A stretch of 44,984 nt of DNA from Bacteroidota bacterium (GTDB lineage Bacteria; Bacteroidota; Bacteroidia; Palsa-965), in contig JAAFIA010000037.1 in the NCBI GenBank assembly GCA_013298545.1, positions 1-44,984 on the forward strand, written 5' to 3'. The notes beneath the pieces are model-generated. The model saw only the letters and a program-made list of their open reading frames with translations. It did no database searches and was not told where the DNA came from. The position numbers and the translations under genes are program-made. Shown here in pieces: positions 18,239 through 24,218 of this stretch. Within the stretch, counting starts at the first letter, position 1; every line of letters starts with the position of its first letter.

Positions 18239-19576
18239 GTGCTTAAATTTTTCAAATCGATCTACCTCAGCAATCGTCTTTATTGGACGATCTTTCTGCT
18301 TGTACTTTTGTACTTGTGGGCGTGGTATTGGCCGATTTTATTGCCCATTGCAGAGATTGCGTTATGGGCGCTTCCAGCACTTGCGGTGGTTGATTTGATT
18401 TTGCTTTGGAGTCGTGGCGGAAAAGGTGTGGTGGCGCATCGTGAGGTGATGGATAAAATGTCGAATGGCGATATGAACGATGTACATGTTATTTTAGAAA
18501 ATCGTTATCCATTTCCGGCGCGGCTGGTGGTATTGGATGAATTGCCGGTTCAGTTTCAGGCGCGCGATTTGCGTTTTCCGGTTTTATTGATGCCGTTTAA
18601 AAGTAAACGTCTGACGTATCGTGTGCGGCCTGTGCGGCGGGGCGAATATATTTTCGGACGCTTGAATGTGTATGCGCAGTCGCCATTGGGGTTGATTGAA
18701 CGGCGGTATAAATTTGAGCAAGAACAACGTGTTCCGGTTTATCCATCATTTATACAAATGCGCAAATTTGAATTGCTTGCCGCCACCAATCGGTTGAATG
18801 AAGCGGGCATCAAAAAGATCAGACGCATTGGTTCTAATTTAGAATTTGATCAAATCAAAGAATATGTTGCAGGCGATGATCCACGCACGGTAAACTGGAA
18901 AGCCACCGCGCGTCGCAGCCGGTTGATGGTCAATACCTATCAGGACGAAAAATCGCAACCAGTCTATTCGTTGATTGATATGGGACGTGTGATGCGTATG
19001 CCTTTTGAAGAAATGAGTTTGCTCGATTATTCAATCAATGCGAGTTTAGTCATTTCCAATATTGCAATGCTGAAATACGACAAAGCCGGCGTGATTACAT
19101 TTTCGCACAAAGTACATCAAGTGCTTCCAGCCGAGCGTCGCGGTTTGCAATTGCAGAAAATTTTAGAATTGCTTTTTGGTTCTAAAACAGGTTATCTGGA
19201 ATCGGACTACGAACGTTTGTATGCAACTATTCGGCAACGTATTACGCAGCGGAGTTTATTGCTTTTATTTACTAATTTCGAGAGTTTATCGGGCATGCAG
19301 CGACAGATGAAATACTTGCGCCGCATTGCGAAAGATCATTTGTTGGTGGTTATCTTTTTTGAAAACACAGAGCTTCGTAGTTTTTTGGATGAGAAACCGA
19401 AAACCACACAAGAGATTTATTACAAAACGGTAGCGGAAAAATTTACGTACGAGAAAAAATTAATTGTGCGCGAATTGGAGAAGTATGGCATTCACACGAT
19501 TTATACTGCGCCACAAAACTTATCGGTTAATACGATCAATAAGTATTTGGAGTTGAAAGCGCGGGGCTTGATTTAG
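18239..19576 (+). CDS. DUF58-domain protein
   Basis: 445 aa with a GTG start at 18239; no ATG lies before the two N-terminal membrane segments (LYWTIFLLVLLYLWAWYWPI and IALWALPALAVVDLILLW), so the GTG is preferred. The DUF58 domain (about 190-330) contains GDDPRTVNWKATARRSRLMV and VYSLIDMGRVM, the MIDAS-like strand of the von Willebrand fold, plus AGVITFSHKVHQVLP. It is the last gene of the operon and the usual partner of the MoxR ATPase. The downstream heptanucleotide array starts 14 bases after its stop. Confidence 0.9.
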   Translation: MLKFFKSIYLSNRLYWTIFLLVLLYLWAWYWPILLPIAEIALWALPALAVVDLILLWSRGGKGVVAHREVMDKMSNGDMNDVHVILENRYPFPARLVVLDELPVQFQARDLRFPVLLMPFKSKRLTYRVRPVRRGEYIFGRLNVYAQSPLGLIERRYKFEQEQRVPVYPSFIQMRKFELLAATNRLNEAGIKKIRRIGSNLEFDQIKEYVAGDDPRTVNWKATARRSRLMVNTYQDEKSQPVYSLIDMGRVMRMPFEEMSLLDYSINASLVISNIAMLKYDKAGVITFSHKVHQVLPAERRGLQLQKILELLFGSKTGYLESDYERLYATIRQRITQRSLLLLFTNFESLSGMQRQMKYLRRIAKDHLLVVIFFENTELRSFLDEKPKTTQEIYYKTVAEKFTYEKKLIVRELEKYGIHTIYTAPQNLSVNTINKYLELKARGLI

Positions 19577-19590
19577 AAGTTACAAAGGGT

Positions 19591-19884
19591 AAGTTTTAAG
19601 TTCCAAGTTTCAGATTCCAAGTTCCAGTTTCCAAGTTCCAGTTTCCAAGTTCCAAGTTTCAGATTCCAAGTTCCAGTTTCCAAGTTCCAAGTTTCAGATT
19701 CCAAGTTCCAGATTCCAAGTTCCAGTTTCCAAGTTCCAGTTTCCAAGTTCCAGTTTCCAAGTTCCAGTTTCCAAGTTCCAGTTTCCAAGTTCCAGTTTCC
19801 AAGTTCCAGATTCCAAGTTCCAAGTTCCAGTTTCTAAGTTCCAAGTTACAGATTCCAAGTTCCAAGTTCCAAGTTTCAGATTCC
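19591..19884. repeat. Perfectly phased 42-unit heptanucleotide repeat array
   Basis: 294 bases made of 42 consecutive 7-base units with no insertion or deletion. By eye there are four main unit types: AAGTTCC (19 copies), AGTTTCC (9), AGATTCC (7), AAGTTTC (4), plus three single-base variants (AAGTTTT, AGTTTCT, AAGTTAC). Order is not random: AGTTTCC always follows AAGTTCC, and AAGTTTC is always followed by AGATTCC. The minus strand reads open through it as a Trp/Leu/Glu heptad (WNLE, WKLE), but this is a by-product of the 7-base period, not evidence of a gene. It sits between the DUF58 stop and the terminator/hairpin region. Confidence 0.9.
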
Positions 19885-20045
19885 AACGAGTAAGAAATTA
19901 TTGTGGTTTTCTCCGTGCTCAATTCATACGCAGATACGAGACTGGCTAGCTTCAGAGTAGAGCGATAGTTCTCGTACCAAACTCTTCGCACTGTTTCTCT
20001 TGCTGCATTTCGTATGCTGTCTAAAAAATAAAAACGTGAATTATA
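19885..20045. other. Intergenic stretch, no gene recognised
   Basis: The minus strand keeps an open frame from about 19991 into the repeat array, with residues such as RRVWYENYRSTLKLASLVSA. I see no family signature, and a relic of a short gene is the most that can be said. No tRNA fold is seen. Bases 20100-20204 also show nothing clear. Confidence 0.3.
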
Positions 20046-20099
20046 AGAGCCTGTTTAAAATTTGTCCCGAGGCTTCCGAACAAATTTTAAACAGGCTCT
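20046..20099. repeat. 54-bp perfect inverted repeat (hairpin/MITE-like)
   Basis: Two 20-base arms (20046-20065 and 20080-20099; left arm starts AGAGCCTGTTTAAAA) are exact reverse complements around a 14-base loop. The first 15 bases recur at 22699. It has no T tract placed like a terminator. It is more like a small transposon end or dispersed repeat unit. Confidence 0.75.
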
Positions 20100-20204
20100 A
20101 AATCTCAACGCAAAAACACTCGCGTTCTAAGTTCCAAAGCACTTACGAAATACCAATCAATGTGATTTATGGTTACAATTGCAACATCGTGCTCATAAAA
20201 AAAC

Positions 20205-20234
20205 AAACGGACCTGAATTTCTTCACGTCCGTTT
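20205..20234. terminator. Bidirectional intrinsic terminator
   Basis: AAACGGAC (20205-20212) pairs with GTCCGTTT (20227-20234); inside, TGAA/TTCA also pair after a G-G mismatch, leaving a GAAA-type loop when read on the minus strand. T-rich runs follow on both strands. It can end the SRPBCC operon (70 bases after its stop, leftward) and rightward reading from the DUF58 side. Confidence 0.7.
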
Positions 20235-20304
20235 ATTTTTTGTATAAACTGTGCTTATTGCTTGTTCCTGTTTCCGAATTGGGTTAAGCTATTCTGCTTG
20301 TGCG

Positions 20305-20847
20305 TTATTTACTTTCAGTAGCTTTCTTGAGCAAATCTAAACCTTGTTGATTGGTTTTTTCCATTTCTTTTTTTGCACCAAATAACCACATAAAGAAGGC
20401 ATCTACAATTCCGGATTGTACCTTGAAATCTTGTGTAACCTCGATGCCATTTTTTGTTTCCTTAAATGTATAATCGAATGTTGGTTTAGCAACAAATGGT
20501 TTCTGAATATCGCATTGCATGCCTACGAAATTAAACGTATCAATTTTTACGATTTCTTGGTAACCAATATCTTTACCGTTGTTGCCATTCCAATGATATT
20601 GCGCTCCGATAGCTCCGTCTGTACCTTTCACTTCATATTTTTGTGCTGGATCTTGCGCCAAAAATGGCGACCATTTGGGGAAGTTTTTGAGATAGCGAAC
20701 CATATCAAACGTTTCTTCTTTTGAAGCATTGATGGTTACCGATTTAACAATCTGGATGTTTGTGAGTTTGCTGGCGTTATAAAAGCCCAATGCGAGGAAT
20801 GCAACGAGTACGATTGCGAGTGCTGTGAGTATCATTTTCTTATTCAT
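20305..20847 (-). CDS. SRPBCC (START-like) fold protein, membrane-anchored
   Basis: 180 aa. An N-terminal membrane anchor (MNKKMILTALAIVLVAFLALGF) precedes a SRPBCC/polyketide-cyclase-like domain beginning IVKSVTINASKEETFDMVR, with the family's FPKWSPF and a final long helix (KKEMEKTNQQGLDLLKKA). Such proteins bind hydrophobic ligands in a deep cavity. It is cotranscribed with the YciI-like gene upstream (37-base gap), a pairing common in Bacteroidota. Ligand unknown. Confidence 0.85.
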   Translation of the reverse strand: MNKKMILTALAIVLVAFLALGFYNASKLTNIQIVKSVTINASKEETFDMVRYLKNFPKWSPFLAQDPAQKYEVKGTDGAIGAQYHWNGNNGKDIGYQEIVKIDTFNFVGMQCDIQKPFVAKPTFDYTFKETKNGIEVTQDFKVQSGIVDAFFMWLFGAKKEMEKTNQQGLDLLKKATESK

Positions 20848-20884
20848 TTTAAGTTGTTTTTATCTTTTTATTTTTCGTTTCTAC

Positions 20885-21232
20885 TTACATGGGCTGAATT
20901 GCTCTTACTTCAACTGATCCACCCATCCATAGAATAGGGCAGTTTTTCGCCATTCCAACAGCTTCGTCAATGGTCATGGCTTTTACAACCATATTTCCAC
21001 CAAGCATTTGCTTTTCTGAAACATGTATGCCTTCCTGAATGGTCTGGTCTGCAAAAACCTGTTTCCCTTCAAAGCCAAGTTGATGTGTGCTGACAAGTTT
21101 TTCTTGAATGGCAATGTTGCCAATGAAAGCGCCCCATTGTTGGTGCATTTCTTTCAATTCTGTTTCTGTTGGCTGATAGTCGTTGCTTGGTTCGTAGCGA
21201 AACAAGAGCATGTATTCATTTTTCTGTACCAT
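20885..21232 (-). CDS. YciI-like (YCII/DGPF family) protein
   Basis: 115 aa, first gene of the operon with the SRPBCC protein. It has the YCII layout: a first strand EYMLLFRYE, a helix with TETELKEMHQQWGAFI, then GGNMVVKAMTIDEAVGMAKNCPIL and the ending GSVEVRAIQPM, as in the DGPF subfamily. These ferredoxin-like-fold proteins act as small hydrolases or dehalogenase-like enzymes in a few cases; most are uncharacterised. A promoter and palindromic operator candidate lie upstream (21264-21309). Confidence 0.85.
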   Translation of the reverse strand: MVQKNEYMLLFRYEPSNDYQPTETELKEMHQQWGAFIGNIAIQEKLVSTHQLGFEGKQVFADQTIQEGIHVSEKQMLGGNMVVKAMTIDEAVGMAKNCPILWMGGSVEVRAIQPM

Positions 21233-21263
21233 GTTGTTTTGTTTTTGTTTGTTATTGATGGTA

Positions 21264-21309
21264 CAAATGTATAGGGGCGCTATCAGCCCAATCTTGTCCT
21301 AGGACAAGA
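21264..21309 (-). promoter_or_regulatory. Promoter with Fnr-like palindromic operator upstream of the YciI/SRPBCC operon
   Basis: Read on the minus strand: an 18-base perfect palindrome TCTTGTCCTAGGACAAGA (21292-21309, with the 5-4-5 form TTGTC-N4-GACAA), immediately followed by TTG (21289-21291), 17 bases, then TACATTTG (21264-21271), a match to the Bacteroidota TAnnTTTG box. The palindrome centre lies about 40 bases before the predicted transcription start, the usual place of an activator such as Crp or Fnr. Confidence 0.55.
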
Positions 21310-21321
21310 AATGCAATTCGC

Positions 21322-22032
21322 TCAATTTTTCTTCATTTTCTGAAAAATGGCCCAATGCAAAAACAATATAGTTGGAGGTGCGAATGCTGGAATAATGCAG
21401 AATGGAAATACAGCCAACGTATCAACGCCCATCGATCCGGTATTGATCGATATTTTGGTGATGACATTTGCGGCAATGGCTGTAAACAAAATATCGAGTG
21501 CGCCAAAAGCATTCCAACAATAGGCCAGTTTCCGCGCATACGTCTTTTTATGTTGAATCGCCTTTACAACGAAAATACTGCTAATTGCAGTCAATACATC
21601 TCCCATTCCGGCAATGAACGCGAAGGGTTTGGGCAAAGCATCATGCACAGCAAGCAGGATAAAAAATACGCCAATAACACGAAACACATGCAATTTAATT
21701 AGGCTTTCGAGCGATGCGTTTTCTAAAATATTTTTGAAGGACTTGGTCTTTAATACGAGAACGAAAAGCAGAAAGCCATACGGAAACGTGGTGTACAAAA
21801 GCACTTTGGGCGGAAAAAAAACTTCATTGAACCAGCCGTTAAAACAAGCAATGGTGATGTACGCTAAGTATAAAATAAAAAAAGCAACAACAATTTTTAA
21901 AACCGATTTGTCTGTTGATTTTTCAGCTACGTTGCGAACGAAAAGCGTGATTAAGATAAACGGCAATGGAATAGCAATGAGAAAAGAAATTGAAATCCAT
22001 TGTGGGACGATGTATTGCGCGAGTTCATTCAT
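21322..22032 (-). CDS. Polytopic membrane protein, unknown function
   Basis: 236 aa with about seven predicted membrane segments, among them WISISFLIAIPLPFILITLF, VLKIVVAFFILYLAYITIA, VLLYTTFPYGFLLFVLVL, VFRVIGVFFILLAVHDALP and FPFCIIPAFAPPTILFLHW. Its start overlaps the stop of the upstream Crp/Fnr regulator by four bases (ATGA), so the two are translationally coupled. No domain is recognised. The coupling suggests it acts in, or is controlled by, whatever the regulator senses. Confidence 0.75.
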   Translation of the reverse strand: MNELAQYIVPQWISISFLIAIPLPFILITLFVRNVAEKSTDKSVLKIVVAFFILYLAYITIACFNGWFNEVFFPPKVLLYTTFPYGFLLFVLVLKTKSFKNILENASLESLIKLHVFRVIGVFFILLAVHDALPKPFAFIAGMGDVLTAISSIFVVKAIQHKKTYARKLAYCWNAFGALDILFTAIAANVITKISINTGSMGVDTLAVFPFCIIPAFAPPTILFLHWAIFQKMKKN

Positions 22033-22610
22033 TTTGTATCAACGATTTCTTTTCTGATTCTACTTAACGAAGTATCTGTTACGCCCAAATAGGTTGCAAT
22101 TTGTTTGAGTGGAACATTTTGCACAATATCGGGTTTGGTTTTTAAAAGGTTTAAGTACCGATCCTTTGCAGGATCGGCAATGATGGAAACGGAATGATTC
22201 TTCAATTCGAAATAATTGTTAACCAAACGTGTACGGCCAACTTCTCGAAAAGCTTCGATGTTGAACAACTTCATAAAGTCGTCAAACGTTATTTTCCATG
22301 CAACACAAGGTGTAATGGCTTGTATATTCTCGCGGCATTTTGTTTTTAAAAAATAAGAATGCCAATCAATGACAATATCTTTTGAGCTAAAAAACTTTGT
22401 ACTAATATCATTCCCTTCTAAGTCGATCACATAGGATCTTGCAAAACCGCTCTCCATGAAGTAATAAAAATTTGCAGTCGTTTCTTCTCGGATTAAGAAA
22501 TCATTCTTGGCAAATTCAAGACGTTGGTATTGGTTTAGAATTGTTTCTAAATCTTCTTTTTTGAAGTTTGCTTCATTAAAGATATTTTTCAGAAAATGAT
22601 TATCGTTCAT
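22029..22610 (-). CDS. Crp/Fnr-family transcriptional regulator
   Basis: 193 aa. An N-terminal cyclic-nucleotide-binding-like beta-roll (about 20-110, FLIREETTANFYYFMESGFA) is followed by a long dimerisation helix and a short C-terminal winged helix with LKQIATYLGVTDTSLSRIRK (about 168-187), the recognition element of Bacteroidota Crp-like proteins. The cAMP pocket motif (RGELFGE...RTA) is not conserved, so it probably does not bind cAMP in the E. coli manner; no Fe-S cysteine cluster is seen. It is coupled to the membrane protein gene and lies two genes upstream of the YciI/SRPBCC operon that has a Fnr-like palindrome. Confidence 0.85.
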   Translation of the reverse strand: MNDNHFLKNIFNEANFKKEDLETILNQYQRLEFAKNDFLIREETTANFYYFMESGFARSYVIDLEGNDISTKFFSSKDIVIDWHSYFLKTKCRENIQAITPCVAWKITFDDFMKLFNIEAFREVGRTRLVNNYFELKNHSVSIIADPAKDRYLNLLKTKPDIVQNVPLKQIATYLGVTDTSLSRIRKEIVDTK

Positions 22611-22634
22611 GCCGTACTATTTTATTTTTATATC

Positions 22635-22647
22635 GCTCTAATAGAGC
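22635..22647. promoter_or_regulatory. 13-bp palindrome upstream of the Crp/Fnr gene
   Basis: GCTCTA-A-TAGAGC is a perfect palindrome around one base, 24 bases upstream of the regulator's start codon. Possible autoregulatory operator or leader hairpin; it differs from the TTGTC-N4-GACAA site. Confidence 0.3.
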
Positions 22648-22698
22648 AAAGCATTTGCAAAAAGAAAACGAATATAGTTTTTTCTTTAACGTCAGTTT

Positions 22699-22790
22699 AG
22701 AGCCTGTTTAAAAAAAAATTGAGAATTGTTATGATGGCTTTTTGTACCAGACGAGGCGCGTTTTGAAGGCCATAGCAGCGCGCCTATGGT
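22699..22790. repeat. Remnant of a GAGCCTGTTTAAA-ended element
   Basis: The first 15 bases (22699-22713) equal the outer bases of the 54-bp hairpin at 20046. It continues into a GC-rich segment with local hairpins: AGGCGCG (22754-22760) with CGCGCCT (22779-22785), and CCATAG (22770-22775) with CTATGG (22784-22789). No matching right end is found before the methyltransferase stop at 22834, so it looks like a truncated copy. Confidence 0.45.
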
Positions 22791-22833
22791 CAAAAAATGG
22801 ATCGTAAAATTGATGCTGCCGAAAAACAAGGCA

Positions 22834-23601
22834 TCAAAACGTCAACACGAAATGTTGCTTCGGCTGTTCTCGTCTAAAAAACACAAGACCAAAATCAAAC
22901 ACATCAATACTCACACGAACTTGTGGATGTGCCGCAATTTCATTCCAAGCTCGTTCCATCTCTTCCGACCAATGAATGTCATCGAAGATAAAAACGGTAT
23001 CGTTGTGAATGTGTGGTAAGCAAGCATGGAAATAATCGAGCGTTGGTTGGTAGCGGTGGTTGCCATCAAAAAAAACAAAATCGAGTTGTGGTAAATCGCG
23101 TAAGGTATCGGGAAGTGTTTGTTTGAATTCGCCCACCCGCACATCTACCCCCAAAGCCTCCACATGCTCACGCGCCCGCATGGCCGTCTCCGCGCACCCT
23201 TCGAGCGAAATGAATGTTTTGAAATCTGCTGCAGTAGCAATATACGCCGTTGTAATTCCCAACGATGTCCCCAACTCCAACACATACCGCGGCTTGACAT
23301 GCGATGCGATGCGATGCAACAATTGTCCCTGCGCCGCTTGCTTGGCCGCATGTTTGGCAATATCAGCAATTTTTCGTGGACCAGAATTGCCCGTTCCAAA
23401 ATCGGTAACGGTGATGCTTGCTGTGTTTGCTAAAAATTCTCGGCGTTGAACTTCGGCAGGATGATTTTCAAATGATTGATTTTTTGCATTGGGAAATACC
23501 CGTGTAATCAATTCAAACACAAAAGGCGAATGCACACCATGCTTAGAATGAGCCGCTCTGCGGTAATTCCACCATGCACGAAATCGAAATAAGACCGACA
23601 T
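22834..23601 (-). CDS. Class I SAM-dependent methyltransferase (Methyltransf_24/O-methyltransferase-like)
   Basis: 255 aa from the ATG at 23601 (MSVLFRFRAWWNYRRAAHSK); the longer frame to 23682 would overlap the neighbour's end and begins without a family-like sequence. The SAM motif VLELGTSLGITTAYIATA (motif I) is clear, followed by an acidic strand end SLEGCAE (motif II) and LDFVFFDGNHRYQPTLDYF (motif IV region), typical of Methyltransf_24 proteins acting on small molecules or sugars. It is separated by 38 bases from the transglutaminase-like gene. Substrate unknown. Confidence 0.85.
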   Translation of the reverse strand: MSVLFRFRAWWNYRRAAHSKHGVHSPFVFELITRVFPNAKNQSFENHPAEVQRREFLANTASITVTDFGTGNSGPRKIADIAKHAAKQAAQGQLLHRIASHVKPRYVLELGTSLGITTAYIATAADFKTFISLEGCAETAMRAREHVEALGVDVRVGEFKQTLPDTLRDLPQLDFVFFDGNHRYQPTLDYFHACLPHIHNDTVFIFDDIHWSEEMERAWNEIAAHPQVRVSIDVFDFGLVFFRREQPKQHFVLTF

Positions 23602-23639
23602 GCCGCGAAGATAAGAAGTCTTAGGTAAGCGTTGTTGCT

Positions 23640-24206
23640 CTATTGCGCTAATGCGGCAATACACGCTTCGCGTATGGCCCAAATTTCAGGCATGGTGTAA
23701 GGAATTTCTGGATGATCGGCGAGCCACGTTTCAATATACTGCTGATGGTAGAGCGGCTTGTATTCGCGAATTTGTTTGGGTACAATTTCAATTTCGTGAA
23801 TTAAATCGGGCAGGAAATTTTGTTCCGAAAAATTCACGCCTGTACAATCGATCAAGGTGTTTGCACTTCTTAAGTAGGTGTGCGCTTCTGGAATTGCGAT
23901 GAGTTTATGTTCCGCTAAAATAGCCGCCACGCGCGGCGTATTGTGTGCATGCATCATAAAAATACCGAGCATCAACCGCACACGTTTTACTTCTTGCTCC
24001 AAGGCCAGTTCGGCCAGTAAGGCATGTTTGGTGCTGCATGTTCCAAAACCCTCTTGCAACACAATATCATTTTGGTGTTTGTCCGAATTTCGTGCATACG
24101 GAAGTAAGCGAACAAAATCGCAAGCCGACGCGTAATCGGAAATACCTATCTGCAAAAACTGCTTTGAAATTGGGCCAAGTGGGTGAATCGAAAAGTTAAC
24201 GATCAT
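23640..24206 (-). CDS. Conserved protein with transglutaminase-like Cys-His-Asp pattern
   Basis: 188 aa. The segment GFGTCSTKHALLAELALEQ places Cys57 at the start of a helix as in transglutaminase-like cysteine proteases; PEAHTYLRSANTLIDCTG provides His109 and Asp120 in the right order and spacing for the catalytic triad. There is no signal peptide, so it is cytoplasmic. The call is inference from the residue pattern; a database search for a transglutaminase-like superfamily hit would settle it. It sits between the methyltransferase and the surface-protein gene (12 bases after that gene's stop). Confidence 0.55.
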   Translation of the reverse strand: MIVNFSIHPLGPISKQFLQIGISDYASACDFVRLLPYARNSDKHQNDIVLQEGFGTCSTKHALLAELALEQEVKRVRLMLGIFMMHAHNTPRVAAILAEHKLIAIPEAHTYLRSANTLIDCTGVNFSEQNFLPDLIHEIEIVPKQIREYKPLYHQQYIETWLADHPEIPYTMPEIWAIREACIAALAQ

Positions 24207-24218
24207 GGATAATACCTG

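Noticed and set aside
19591-19884. CRISPR array
   Set aside because: The units are 7 bases and contiguous, with no spacers or cas genes.
19573-19991. Open minus-strand frames through the heptanucleotide array giving Trp/Leu/Glu-rich heptad proteins
   Set aside because: A stop-free 7-base repeat is automatically open in this frame, and the amino-acid pattern only mirrors the DNA repeat. No start, signal or family supports a protein.
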